Shown here: positions 16,808-25,033 of the stretch, piece after piece
How positions within the stretch are numbered: the first letter of the stretch is position 1
Layout: each line of letters opens with the position of its first letter
Origin: Luteitalea pratensis
GTDB lineage: Bacteria > Acidobacteriota > Vicinamibacteria > Vicinamibacterales > Vicinamibacteraceae
Length of the DNA stretch: 64,000 nucleotides
NCBI RefSeq assembly: GCF_001618865.1
Contig: NZ_CP015136.1
Location: 4,127,001-4,191,000, forward strand
Direction: 5' to 3'
Notes under the pieces: model-generated
The model's database searches: none
Seen by the model: the letters and a program-made list of their open reading frames with translations, nothing else
What the model was told of the DNA's origin: nothing
Translations under genes and position numbers: made by a program

Positions 16808-17523
16808 GTCCGGGGCTTGCGCGCCACGAACGCCAGGGTCTCGAACAGGTTCTTGCGCACCTTGAAGAGCACGTCTTCGGTGCCGGTCCAGCGCGAGAGC
16901 GTGTCGAGGCCCGGCACGTTGGCGAACACGGCGGCGGCGGCCAGGGCGTCACGGCGCAGCCCGGTGGCCACGCCGATGCTGCGCACGACCCGTTCCACGA
17001 CGAATCCTCCGTCATTGAAGAGCTGGCGCATGCGGCGTTCGGTGGTGACGAAATTGTGCGTGTAGTCCACGTCCCAGAAGAAGGTCCGCTCCTTCAAGTA
17101 ATCGGGGACCACGACAAAGAACACGCCTCCAGGCCGAAGCAACCGCAGTGCGTCAGCCGTGAACGCCCGGGCGGCATCGATGCCCGGCATGTGCTCCATG
17201 ACCTGGTCGGCATAGACGACGTCAAGCGACCCGTCCTCGCCGGGAATCGGCGGCGTGAACGCCTTGACGACCTTGAATCCCTTCTTCTTCAGGACGTCGA
17301 TCAACAGGTCGCTGGCCTCGATAGCCGTGTAGTCCCAGCCGCCTGCGACGGCCAGTTCGCCGAGGGTGCCGTGTCCGGGGCCGATCTCGACGAACCGTCC
17401 AGGGGGCTGGATGGCCTGCTGGAGCAGGCCGAGCCGGCTGCGCTCGATACGGCTGCGCCGCGCTGCGCCGTACCCGGTCAGCTGCTTCTCGGAAAACGAC
17501 TTGTAAAACGTGTCCTCGGCCAC
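16804..17523 (-). CDS. Class I SAM-dependent methyltransferase
   Basis: The 239-aa protein has SAM motif I as GRFVEIGPGHGTLGELA (about 44-59), then AIEASDLLIDVLKKKG and DVVYADQVMEHMPG (motif II/III), and LRLLRPGGVFFVVVPDYL. It belongs to the Methyltransf_23/11 type, with unknown substrate. The start is GTG 17523, with no ribosome-binding site. An extended -10 (TGTTATGAT, 17540-17532) places the probable transcription start at the start codon. It is the first gene of a coupled pair with the UPF0104 protein, so a lipid or lipid-linked sugar substrate is plausible. Confidence 0.82.
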   Translation of the reverse strand: MAEDTFYKSFSEKQLTGYGAARRSRIERSRLGLLQQAIQPPGRFVEIGPGHGTLGELAVAGGWDYTAIEASDLLIDVLKKKGFKVVKAFTPPIPGEDGSLDVVYADQVMEHMPGIDAARAFTADALRLLRPGGVFFVVVPDYLKERTFFWDVDYTHNFVTTERRMRQLFNDGGFVVERVVRSIGVATGLRRDALAAAAVFANVPGLDTLSRWTGTEDVLFKVRKNLFETLAFVARKPRT

Positions 17524-17531
17524 GGCGCCGG

Positions 17532-17540
17532 ATCATAACA
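17532..17540 (-). promoter_or_regulatory. Extended -10 promoter, leaderless start of methyltransferase
   Basis: Reading the minus strand, TGTTATGAT fits the extended -10 pattern TGnTATAAT with one mismatch in the hexamer. It ends 8 nt before GTG 17523. No good -35 was seen, as expected for an extended -10 promoter. There is no ribosome-binding site, so a leaderless transcript is likely. Confidence 0.45.
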
Positions 17541-17582
17541 GGCGCGTCACAGGTGGCCGCGCATTTGGTTCCGGCAAATGCA

Positions 17583-17611
17583 TTGACGAGGGAATTTTCC
17601 TGTATTCAAAT
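17583..17611 (+). promoter_or_regulatory. Sigma-70 type promoter, leaderless start of AT-hook-like protein
   Basis: TTGACG (17583-17588) and TCAAAT (17606-17611) are separated by 17 nt. The expected start, about 7 nt after the -10, coincides with GTG 17618. The gene has no ribosome-binding site at a useful distance. Confidence 0.45.
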
Positions 17612-17617
17612 CCCCGG

Positions 17618-18133
17618 GTGTCCCCGCGCGGTCGCCCCCCAAAGTTCGGACGCCCCGCGCAACTGGTGGCGCTGACGCTGCCACAGGACACGATCGAATA
17701 CCTGCAGGGCGTCGACACCGATCTGGGCTGGGCCATCGTCAAGCTCGCCGACAGTGGAGAAGGCGGCGACCCTGACTTGCCGCCACCCCAGACGGCGCCC
17801 CCCGACGTGGCCCTCGTGCCGATCGCGAAGCACCAGTTCCTGATCGTCGTTCGTGCGCACGAGGCATTCGCGTCGCTGCCTGGGGTCGACCTCGTGCCGC
17901 TCGGCCATGGCCAGGCCTTCCTGGCGTTCCGTTCGCACAGCACGATCGAGGGACTCGAGTTGAGCCTGATCGATCGCCTCGAGGGCGAGATTCCGTCGAC
18001 AGGTGACACCGCGCGCCTGAGGGCGCTGCGCGACGTCCTCCGCTCGTGGCGTCGGGATCAGGCCTTGACCTTCCATGAACGGTCCATCGTGGTGGTCGAG
18101 CGGCGGTCCCGGGCGCGCAAGGTGGCCCGGTGA
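17618..18133 (+). CDS. Uncharacterised protein with AT-hook-like N-terminus
   Basis: I do not recognise this 171-aa protein. It opens with RGRPPKFGRP (residues 4-13), which contains the RGRP core of AT-hooks, then LVALTLPQDTIEYLQG, which resembles the strand-helix start of a ribbon-helix-helix DNA-binding segment. The rest is an alpha/beta region and a basic C-terminus (RRSRARKVAR). A sequence-specific or minor-groove DNA-binding regulator is the best guess. GTG 17618 was chosen because the conserved-looking part starts there and a promoter places the transcript start on it. A longer reading frame from 17510 crosses the divergent promoter region. It is divergent from the methyltransferase and upstream of a large membrane protein. 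Confidence 0.6.
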   Translation: MSPRGRPPKFGRPAQLVALTLPQDTIEYLQGVDTDLGWAIVKLADSGEGGDPDLPPPQTAPPDVALVPIAKHQFLIVVRAHEAFASLPGVDLVPLGHGQAFLAFRSHSTIEGLELSLIDRLEGEIPSTGDTARLRALRDVLRSWRRDQALTFHERSIVVVERRSRARKVAR

Positions 18134-18176
18134 GTAGTTGCCGCCACCAGCACCGCGAATTAATTCGAGAAATCAG

Positions 18177-18205
18177 TTGCCGGGTGGTTTTTCATAGATG
18201 AAAAT
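18177..18205 (+). promoter_or_regulatory. Possible promoter of the GT-C-like membrane protein, leaderless
   Basis: TTGCCG (18177-18182) and GAAAAT (18200-18205) are 17 nt apart and predict a start at about 18212, the GTG start codon. The match is 4 of 6 in each box, so it is weak alone; the identical geometry at 17583 supports it. A palindrome GAATTAATTC lies just upstream at 18157-18166. Confidence 0.35.
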
Positions 18206-18211
18206 TCACTC

Positions 18212-20314
18212 GTGGCACTGTTGAGCGCCAGGTCGCGATCCCACGCGCCGGTGGTTGCCGCGACGGCCTCGTTTCTTGCCGTGGCCGCCACGGCCTGGCT
18301 GTGTGTGGCCACCTGGCGTGTCGCATGGCTCGTCGCGGTCGGCCTCCTCTGGGTGGCTCCCGGCGTCATCGCGATGGCCCGCGCCTTCCGCGAGTACCGG
18401 TCGAGGTGGGCGATGGCCTTCCTGCTGGGCGGCCCATTCGGATTCGCGCTCAGCAGCGTGGGTCTGCTCCCGTTCTGGTTGCTGGGTGTCCGGTCCGGGT
18501 TCCTGCTGGTCGCCGTGCCACTGGCCGCGAGCGTCCTGGCCTGGCTGACGCCCTCGCTCGGTCGCGGCCTCGACGTCCCCAGGTACGGCCGGCGCGACCT
18601 GCTGGCCTTGGCGCTGCTGATTCTGCTCGTCCCGCTCGTCGTGGCGCGCCCGTATTCGCAGGTGGGCAAGGACCTGCCCGAAGGGCGCGCCTACCGTGCG
18701 TACTTCACGGCGGACTTCGTGTGGGCGATGGCGGTCGTGTCGGAAGTGAGCAAGGGCGACGGTGGCCTTCCGGCCAATCCGTTTCACGTCGACATGCGGT
18801 TGCATTACTACTGGCTCGCGCACCTGTTGCCGTCGCTGGAATACCGGACACTGCAGCGGGAAGTACGGCTGGACCACCTCCTGTTGGCCGACGCCGTCAT
18901 GAGCGGCGTGATGTTCCTCGGGTTCCTCTACGCGCTCGGCAAGCAGTTCGCACGTGGCGCCGCCGCCACACTGATCGGCTGTGTGGTGACCGTGCTGTTC
19001 ACCAGTCCCGAGGGACTGTATGCCCTGTTCGACTTGTGGCGGCAGGACCGGCCACTGTCGCTGGTCCGCTATCTCAACATCGACGCCGTGAGTCGCTGGA
19101 TGTTCGGGGCGCTGCCGATCGATGGTCTGCAGAGAGTCTTGCTGTATCAGCCGCAGCACCAGATCGGCTACGCGCTGGCCTGCACGGCGCTGCTGGTGAT
19201 GGTCCAGCAGGTGCGGCGGCCTCGCGTCGGCGCCGCCGCGCTCGCCGGCGCGCTGCTCGGCTGCGGACTGCTTGTCAGCACGTTCTCCGCCCTCATGGTC
19301 GGGATCATGGTGGGGGGCATCTCCAGCATCGCCATCGTGCACGCGCGCGCCTGGCGCATCGGGATTGTCCAGGCCGTGGCCGCGGCGGTCCCGATCGCGG
19401 CCGCCGTGTGGTTGAGCCGTGCGCTGGAGTACGTGGCCGCGGGCGGACAGTTGATCGACATTACACCCAATCCGCTGGCGACTCGCCATCCCATCTCGGG
19501 CCCGCTGATCAGCATTGGTCCGGTCCTGCTCGTGCTGGCACTCGGAGCCTGGCTATGGGCGCGTCGCGGCTGTGCATACCAGCGGGTGCTCGTGCCCGGC
19601 ATCGCGCTGGTCGTGTGCACGCTGTTCTACTTCTTCGTGGATGTCCGCGATCACCAGGACGTCTACGTCGGCTGGCGGGCGGGCCACCTCTTCTTCATCA
19701 CGTCCGGCGGCATGGTCGGCTGGACGTGGTGGCGTCTCACACATGCGGCGGCCCGCCGGTGGCACAGTGTCGGCCTCGCCTCGCTGGCTGTCGCCGCGCT
19801 CGTGACGCTACCGACGGTCGCCATCGACCTGTACAACACGCAGGACCTCACGAATCGCCAGATGGCCGCCGGCTTCCCCTGGACGCTGGTGCTGGGCCAC
19901 GACGAGGTGAACGCGCTGCGGTGGATCGCCACGCAGACGCCGACCGATGCCCGCGTGCAGGTGGAAGCCCTCGCGCGCGACCCCGGCACATGGGCCTACA
20001 TCCCGGCCTTCGCCGAGAGGCGGATGAGCGGTGGCCTTCCGATCTCGATGATTCCGCTGCGGCCCTATGAGGAGATCAGCCGCCGCGTGCGGCGCCTGTA
20101 CGAGGCGCCGGATGCCGAGGCCGCCTTTCGGCAGGCGGAGGCGCTGCGCATCGACGTGCTCGTCGTTGGCGGCGAGGAGAACAAGCGGCACCCGAACTTC
20201 CGCGCGCTGCTCGATCAGAGTCCGCAGATGTTCCCGCCACTGTACCGAACCCGCAACATCACCCTGTACGCCACGAGCGGCCGGATGCGCGCGTGGATGC
20301 ACGAGCACCACTGA
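18212..20314 (+). CDS. Large polytopic membrane protein, GT-C glycosyltransferase-like
   Basis: The 700-aa protein has about 12 hydrophobic segments between residues 10 and 550 and a soluble C-terminal part (about 560-700). After an early membrane segment comes an extracytoplasmic stretch with YFTADFVWAMAVVSEVSKGD and NPFHVDMRLHYYW. The first loop thus holds an acidic residue where GT-C enzymes (GT39/GT83, DUF2298-like) keep their catalytic acid. Such proteins transfer sugars from polyprenyl phosphate carriers in the periplasm. The start is GTG 18212, without a ribosome-binding site. No neighbour fixes its substrate. It could instead be a non-catalytic relative. Confidence 0.65.
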   Translation: MALLSARSRSHAPVVAATASFLAVAATAWLCVATWRVAWLVAVGLLWVAPGVIAMARAFREYRSRWAMAFLLGGPFGFALSSVGLLPFWLLGVRSGFLLVAVPLAASVLAWLTPSLGRGLDVPRYGRRDLLALALLILLVPLVVARPYSQVGKDLPEGRAYRAYFTADFVWAMAVVSEVSKGDGGLPANPFHVDMRLHYYWLAHLLPSLEYRTLQREVRLDHLLLADAVMSGVMFLGFLYALGKQFARGAAATLIGCVVTVLFTSPEGLYALFDLWRQDRPLSLVRYLNIDAVSRWMFGALPIDGLQRVLLYQPQHQIGYALACTALLVMVQQVRRPRVGAAALAGALLGCGLLVSTFSALMVGIMVGGISSIAIVHARAWRIGIVQAVAAAVPIAAAVWLSRALEYVAAGGQLIDITPNPLATRHPISGPLISIGPVLLVLALGAWLWARRGCAYQRVLVPGIALVVCTLFYFFVDVRDHQDVYVGWRAGHLFFITSGGMVGWTWWRLTHAAARRWHSVGLASLAVAALVTLPTVAIDLYNTQDLTNRQMAAGFPWTLVLGHDEVNALRWIATQTPTDARVQVEALARDPGTWAYIPAFAERRMSGGLPISMIPLRPYEEISRRVRRLYEAPDAEAAFRQAEALRIDVLVVGGEENKRHPNFRALLDQSPQMFPPLYRTRNITLYATSGRMRAWMHEHH

Positions 20315-20347
20315 TCGGCCACCCTCCAAGGGACGAGGTAGAACTCC

Positions 20348-20396
20348 TTACTCTTGATTCCCTCATGACTTCTTCCTTCTCGCTTCTCCCTTGATC
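20348..20396. repeat. Degenerate heptanucleotide tandem array
   Basis: Seven consecutive 7-bp units can be laid out in the convergent gap, the last four being CTTCTTC, CTTCTCG, CTTCTCC and CTTGATC. The strand is almost pure pyrimidine. It belongs with the other period-7 arrays in this window, although the unit sequence is unrelated. Downstream (about 20409-20444) GGGCCG and CGGCCC could form a hairpin between the convergent genes. Confidence 0.55.
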
Positions 20397-20480
20397 GCTC
20401 CAAACAGTTCGGGCCGCCTGCCCCGCGAGTGGACAGTCGGCCCGAGGAACCTGCAGACGGGGCAGCGCACCCCGTGAACG

Positions 20481-21371
20481 TCAGTTGGTGAAGCGGCCGC
20501 GACCGGTCCAGCGCCCGATGGTGCCGGAACTGGCCGTCACACCCGTCTGGTCGATCCATGCAGGAGACGGCGATCCGCAGTGCCCCAGCATGATGTCGAT
20601 GATGTAGACCCCGGTGCTGTTCTCGCTGGGACCACCGCCCCAGTGGTAGTCGACGATGTCCTGGCTCGGGTCGTTTGCGTTGCCGCGCTTGCCGTTGTAG
20701 CCCCAGCGGTTGTCCTCCTTGCGGAGCTCGTCGACGAGGTAGTCCATAAACTCCCACGTGCCTCCACGGTCCTGACACGAGCGACTCACGAGATCGGGGC
20801 GTGCACTGAACGCCGCCTGGACCACACGCGAGCGGTCGGGGAGCGGCAGGCGCGACCCGGCCGGCGGATCCGGTGTGCGGCTGGCGCCGGACACAGGCGC
20901 CGCCGCCGTCTTGAACGTCCAGTTGGACGACCACGCCGCGTAGCCATCGGTGAGTTCCGCACGCACACGCCACGTGTACGTCGTGTCGAACTTCAGCTGC
21001 GTCGTGACCGTCCAGCTCGTACGACCGCCCCCGCCCGCCGGCACGAGCGGCTCGGCCAACAGGGTGCTGCCTTCGAACAGCTGGAAGCGGTGCGACAGCG
21101 CCACGGCGTTGGCGTGCGTCGCCACGGCGGTGGATACCGACAGCGTCACCGGGAGGGTGTTTTGCGGACCGAGCTCGGTCGTCGCACCGGAGCCAGGCGA
21201 CGGGCTGCCAGGCGTGTTGGCCTTCAGCGTCGGGGTGCCCTCGGGCACGGCCGCGACGGTGCCGGCTCCCGGCGTCGCCGACGGCGACATCGGATTGTTG
21301 TTGCTGCTACAGGCGGCACTCGCTGCAAGCAGCGCCACAAGTCCAAGTTGAATCGTGTACTTCGTCATCAT
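20481..21371 (-). CDS. Lipoprotein with Ig/fibronectin-like region and unrecognised C-terminal domain
   Basis: From ATG 21371 (GAGGA ribosome-binding site, 5 nt) the protein has 296 aa. The signal is MMTKYTIQLGLVALL with lipobox AASAAC, so lipidation is at about Cys21. A Pro/Gly/Ser-rich linker follows, then a beta-sandwich-like region with TTYTWRVRAEL. The C-terminal 115 residues are unusual: SCQDRGGTWEFMDYLVDEL, then RWGYNGKRGN, DPSQDIVDYHWG, VYIIDIMLGHCG and finally SGTIGRWTGRGRF. The same domain ends the lipoprotein at 22509-23786. Two conserved cysteines could form a disulfide. The gene follows the beta-barrel gene by 25 bp on the same strand. I know no function for the C-terminal domain. 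Confidence 0.8.
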   Translation of the reverse strand: MMTKYTIQLGLVALLAASAACSSNNNPMSPSATPGAGTVAAVPEGTPTLKANTPGSPSPGSGATTELGPQNTLPVTLSVSTAVATHANAVALSHRFQLFEGSTLLAEPLVPAGGGGRTSWTVTTQLKFDTTYTWRVRAELTDGYAAWSSNWTFKTAAAPVSGASRTPDPPAGSRLPLPDRSRVVQAAFSARPDLVSRSCQDRGGTWEFMDYLVDELRKEDNRWGYNGKRGNANDPSQDIVDYHWGGGPSENSTGVYIIDIMLGHCGSPSPAWIDQTGVTASSGTIGRWTGRGRFTN

Positions 21372-21396
21372 TCGTCCTCGTTGCATCCCCACGCGA

Positions 21397-22185
21397 TCAG
21401 AAGGCGACCCGGAGGCCGCCCCAGAACTGCACGCCGCCATACTTCACATCGACATCACCGGCGCTGTTCGGAAGGGTGACCTCGCCGCCGGCGTAGCGGA
21501 ATCCGAGCGTGGCGCCAAGGCGGCCCACTTGGCCGAGGTCGACGGGCAGCTTGTAGGTGAGGTCGGCCCCGATATTGACGGTGGTGCCCGTCTTCCTGCC
21601 GCGAGCGAGGGTGACGTCCTGAATCGCCACGGTGGCGAACTCCGGCGGGACGCCGGTTTCCTGCACCTGTGCCGACCCCACGAACTCGTGCGAGACGTTG
21701 ACGAAGGACGGGCCGCCGCCGAAACCGAGCGTCAGATCCTCGTTGAGCGGGACCATCCACATCGCCGAGAGATGGTAGGCGTTCTCGCTGTGTTTCAGGT
21801 CCCCGATCGTCTGGCTCGTCTGGCGGGGTCGGTTGGCAAACAACGGGTGCGGCACGCTCGCCACGACGGCGGCATCGATCGAGTCGCTCTTGCGCGTGTA
21901 GTTCAGCGTCGCGACGAGGTTCTTCCACACGCGTGCGCCACCGCCGATGTTCCAGATGGCGCCGCCGCTGTATTCCTGCGCGCCGGCGACGGTGCCCGGC
22001 TCGTCGTAGATGGTGAAGGTGGAGGTGCTGGTGAGCGTGTGCGATCCGCTCTGCCCGCCGCCGCCGACCTGGACGAAGCCGCGCTGCTCGTACGGAGTCG
22101 ACAGGGTGGATGTCATCGACGTTTGTGCCGACGCGAGTGTGGGTGTCAGCAACAGTCCCAGAATCAGTAGTGCTCGTTTACTCAT
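21397..22185 (-). CDS. Outer-membrane beta-barrel protein
   Basis: Starting at ATG 22185 the protein has 262 aa with a clear signal peptide (MSKRALLILGLLLTPTLASA, cleavage before QTS). The rest alternates polar and hydrophobic residues in short strands separated by Gly/Asn/Asp turns, and it ends in a C-terminal phenylalanine (GLRVAF). That is the usual signal for BAM-assisted outer-membrane insertion. Repeated phrases such as GFGGGPSFVN and LGFRYAGGEVTL fit the OmpW/opacity-like class of small barrels. It lies between two lipoproteins that share a C-terminal domain, all on one strand, so the three may form one surface assembly. No ribosome-binding site is obvious. Confidence 0.78.
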   Translation of the reverse strand: MSKRALLILGLLLTPTLASAQTSMTSTLSTPYEQRGFVQVGGGGQSGSHTLTSTSTFTIYDEPGTVAGAQEYSGGAIWNIGGGARVWKNLVATLNYTRKSDSIDAAVVASVPHPLFANRPRQTSQTIGDLKHSENAYHLSAMWMVPLNEDLTLGFGGGPSFVNVSHEFVGSAQVQETGVPPEFATVAIQDVTLARGRKTGTTVNIGADLTYKLPVDLGQVGRLGATLGFRYAGGEVTLPNSAGDVDVKYGGVQFWGGLRVAF

Positions 22186-22362
22186 AGGAAAACAGTCGAA
22201 CTCCCGCTCCGAGCCAGGTCGGATGGTTCTCATGGGCGATGGGTTGAAATCTGACGTGGGCCTCAGGCAACCACGCCACGGATGTCCGCCGGGAGTCGGA
22301 CACGAGATTGTTCGTTAGGGAGGAAAGGATGTCAACCGGGAGGAAGAATACCCGGCCGGGTA

Positions 22363-22436
22363 ATGCCTGATGCCTCATGCCTGATGCCTCATGCCTGATG
22401 CCTCATGCCTGATGCATCATGGCCGATGCCTGATGC
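22363..22436. repeat. Tandem repeat array, 14-bp unit made of two 7-mers
   Basis: ATGCCTGATGCCTC is repeated perfectly three times (22363-22404), then once with one change (22405-22418), then decays. The 14-mer is itself two related heptamers. The array lies 178 bp upstream of the beta-barrel start, in a 323-bp gap that holds no gene. This gap otherwise contains a hairpin at 22470-22494 and the likely promoter of the barrel gene. Confidence 0.85.
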
Positions 22437-22469
22437 CGTCATTGCGCCGTGGGCAGGGTGTCGACGTGC

Positions 22470-22494
22470 GGCAGGAGGCGTGACGCCTCCTGCC
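22470..22494 (-). terminator. Perfect 11-bp hairpin after the second lipoprotein gene
   Basis: Arms GGCAGGAGGCG and its complement enclose a 3-nt loop, 15 bp past the stop of the minus-strand lipoprotein gene. There is no T-tract, so it could be a Rho-independent terminator of weak type, an mRNA stabiliser or a REP relative without the GTAG foot. Confidence 0.45.
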
Positions 22495-22508
22495 CTCAGT
22501 GGGGTGTG

Positions 22509-23786
22509 TCAGAAGCGGCCGCGGCCGGTCCAGCGGCCGATCGTGCCGCTGTTCGCCGTCACCTGGGTCTGGTCGATCCACGCCGGCGACGGGTTGCTCC
22601 CGCAGTGGCCACCCATCACATCGATGATGTAGACGTTGGTCGTGCCCTCGTCGCGGTCCGAGCCCCAGTTGTAGTCGACCACGTCCTGGGATGGATCGCT
22701 GCTGTTGCCACGCTTGCCGTTGTAGCCCCAGCGCGTGTCGTACTGCCGAAGCCGATCGACGACGCGGTCCATGAATTCCCACGTGCCCCCGCCCGATTGG
22801 CAGGAATTGCGCAGGGCGCCGGGGTACTGGCGCGCCACTTCCTCGACCACCCAGGCCATGTTCGGCAACGGGAGCCGCTGCCCCGGCCCCGGATTGGGCG
22901 CGCGTGCGCCGCCGCTGGGAGCCGGTGCCGGTGCCGGTGCCGGTGCCGGTGCAGGACTCGGCGTTGGCGACGGCGTGGGGGGAGTCGGAGTGGGTGCCGG
23001 TGGCGTCGGGGTCGGCGTGGCCGCCGCCGCAGGCGTGCGGAACGACCAGGTCGGGCCGAGCGGCGACTGGACCACGCCGTCGGACGCGCTCACACGCCAG
23101 TAGTAGACGGTGTTGTACGCCAGAGCCGTGAGCCGGGTCGCCGTCGTGCTGCCGCCACTGCGCGGCACGGTCAGGACCGCCACCATCTGCGCGAATCCGC
23201 TGTCGGTAGCGATGTCGAACCGGTAGGACACCGGGCCGGCCAGCGATCCGGAGATCGCCCCGTTGGTCACCGTCAGGTCGGGCGACACGGTGTCGATGGT
23301 CGCGCCGATGGCCGGGTACGCGACCGTCGGAATCGCCAGGTGGACCGGGTCATTGAGTACGAAGCTGGCCGTCGCCGAGAATTCGCCGGTATTGGCGCCG
23401 TCGAGCGCGCGAACGTGCCAGTAGTACCGTGCCCCTGCGGCCGGCAGGTTGACCTGGTACGACGTGCGTCCATTTGACCCCGGCGACACCTTGTCGGCGA
23501 TGTGAACCTTGTTCTGGAACCCGCCATCGCTGGCAATCTCCACCTGCAACCAGATCGGGCGCTCGCCCGTCGTCGACGCGTTCTCGATCAGCAGCGTGAC
23601 GGCCCCGGTCTGGGTCAGGGTCTGGTTGTTGACAGGCTCGAGCGGCTTGGGCGCGGTGATGGTCACGCCCGCGATCGGGCCGGCCACGGTGGGGCTGAGG
23701 GGATTGCGGCTCTTGTTCGCTTCACACCCCCCGACGGAGACGCAGAGGGCGAGTGTGGCCAGGGCCTGGAGGTGGATCGTCTTCAT
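22509..23786 (-). CDS. Lipoprotein with fibronectin-type III-like repeats and unrecognised C-terminal domain
   Basis: The 425-aa protein has a lipoprotein signal with lipobox SVGGC (Cys21). Two Ig/FnIII-like units (about 40-145 and 150-250) each end in a YYWHVRA or YYWRVSA strand. A long Pro/Ala/Thr linker (about 252-293) leads to the C-terminal domain (about 303-425) shared with the lipoprotein at 20481-21371: SCQSGGGTWEFMDRVVDRL, RWGYNGKRGN, DPSQDVVDYNWG, VYIIDVMGGHCG, SGTIGRWTGRGRF. ATG 23786 has a GAGGA site 5 nt upstream. The architecture, a lipid anchor, spacer repeats, a flexible linker and a compact conserved domain, suggests a surface-displayed binding or enzymatic module. Confidence 0.82.
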   Translation of the reverse strand: MKTIHLQALATLALCVSVGGCEANKSRNPLSPTVAGPIAGVTITAPKPLEPVNNQTLTQTGAVTLLIENASTTGERPIWLQVEIASDGGFQNKVHIADKVSPGSNGRTSYQVNLPAAGARYYWHVRALDGANTGEFSATASFVLNDPVHLAIPTVAYPAIGATIDTVSPDLTVTNGAISGSLAGPVSYRFDIATDSGFAQMVAVLTVPRSGGSTTATRLTALAYNTVYYWRVSASDGVVQSPLGPTWSFRTPAAAATPTPTPPAPTPTPPTPSPTPSPAPAPAPAPAPAPSGGARAPNPGPGQRLPLPNMAWVVEEVARQYPGALRNSCQSGGGTWEFMDRVVDRLRQYDTRWGYNGKRGNSSDPSQDVVDYNWGSDRDEGTTNVYIIDVMGGHCGSNPSPAWIDQTQVTANSGTIGRWTGRGRF

Positions 23787-23833
23787 TTACGTCCTCGCAC
23801 AGATCGGGAGGACCGCGGCCTTGTTGGCGCGGG

Positions 23834-24832
23834 CTACACCTCCTCTTTCTGCATATCGGACGACGGCGCCGACACCATCAGTCCTTCCTTGCGGAGCAGG
23901 AACACGAGCCCGCCCGGAAGCGACGCAAGGATGAGCAGGGCAGCGCCAGCGATGGATAGAGCAAGGCCCGCATCCACCGGGTGTCCAAGGCGTCGAAAGA
24001 GGTAGGAAAACACGGCTTCGCGGACGCCGAATCCGTTGATGGAGACCGGCGCCAGCTGGATCACGAGACTGACCGGGACGATCACCAGGGCGTCACGGAG
24101 TGGCAGATCGATGTGCAGGCCCCACGCGACGCAGAGGTAGAACAGAACGACGAGGAACTGCACGACGAGGGCCCCGGCGAAGGCCTTGGCGAGGCGAGAG
24201 CGGTCGTTGCCGACGCGCCCCAGCATGTCCTCGAGACGTCCGAGCCTTTCGGTGACCCAGTCTTCCCGGACCCGCGTCAACGGCCGCAACAGCCACGGCA
24301 CGAGCGCCGGACGCGAGATGACAACCGCGGCCCCGACGGCGCCCAGGACCAGCAGGATCCAGAGATAACCGGTTCCGGGAAGGGCGTGCCGCAGCATCAG
24401 GGACCCGCTGGCCGCGATGGCGAACAGGGCGATCAGCCCCAGTACGCGATCGAGCAGCACAACGGCCGTCGCGACGGTGCGGGAGCCGGTCAATCCGGCG
24501 GTGTCGGCGATCCGGACGAAGTCGCCGCCGATGTTGCTGGGGAGAAAATTGTTGAAGAAATTGGCGACCAGGCAGGTCACGGTCAGTTGCCAGGTAGACA
24601 CGTGAACGTTCTGCGTCACCAGCAGGCGCCGCCAACGCCATCCGCTCACCAGCAACAAGGCGCCGTGCACCAGCAGGGCCAGCACGATCCAGCCGGGCTC
24701 GACCTGACGCAACCGGCCGAACACCGCACCGACGTCGGTCTGGCGGAACAGGACCCACAGCAGGCCGGCGCTGATGCTGAGTTTGAGGACGAACGAGGAC
24801 GCGCGGCGAACGCGCCCGGGCACGGGCGACAT
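23834..24832 (-). CDS. Lysylphosphatidylglycerol synthase TM region / UPF0104 family membrane protein
   Basis: The 332-aa polytopic protein shares the family landmarks of the gene at 15872: SGWRWRRLLVTQ, ANFFNNFLPSNIGGDFVRIADT and PVSINGFGVREAVFSYLF. It is probably a lipid-linked substrate flippase, or at least acts in glycolipid assembly. ATG 24832 gives the family-typical N-terminus; ATG 24886 would add 18 residues. The reading frame stays open far upstream through the divergent glycosyltransferase, but that extension is not coding. It is divergent from a GT4-epimerase-GT4 operon, which supports a shared pathway. Confidence 0.83.
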   Translation of the reverse strand: MSPVPGRVRRASSFVLKLSISAGLLWVLFRQTDVGAVFGRLRQVEPGWIVLALLVHGALLLVSGWRWRRLLVTQNVHVSTWQLTVTCLVANFFNNFLPSNIGGDFVRIADTAGLTGSRTVATAVVLLDRVLGLIALFAIAASGSLMLRHALPGTGYLWILLVLGAVGAAVVISRPALVPWLLRPLTRVREDWVTERLGRLEDMLGRVGNDRSRLAKAFAGALVVQFLVVLFYLCVAWGLHIDLPLRDALVIVPVSLVIQLAPVSINGFGVREAVFSYLFRRLGHPVDAGLALSIAGAALLILASLPGGLVFLLRKEGLMVSAPSSDMQKEEV

Positions 24833-24956
24833 GGTGATGGCACCGGCCGCGGCAGCCGGCGGTCGGAAGGTGACAGACGGTACCATGCGGCCACGTGCCC
24901 GGGCAAAGGGCGGCCGCATGGCCGAGGCCGGTCGGCCCGGACACCGTCGAGGCTGG

Positions 24957-24964
24957 TTTATACT
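24957..24964. promoter_or_regulatory. Overlapping divergent -10-like elements between flippase and glycan operon
   Basis: TTTATACT reads TATACT (24959-24964) on the plus strand and TATAAA (24962-24957) on the minus strand, each 5 of 6 to the -10 consensus. It sits in the only AT-rich patch of the divergent gap. No good -35 was seen on either side. Confidence 0.35.
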
Positions 24965-25033
24965 TGAGAGCTTTGTGGCCGCGCTGCCCGCCATCGGGTG
25001 GGCTGCCTCGTCTCCGCAGGTCGCCCAGCCATC

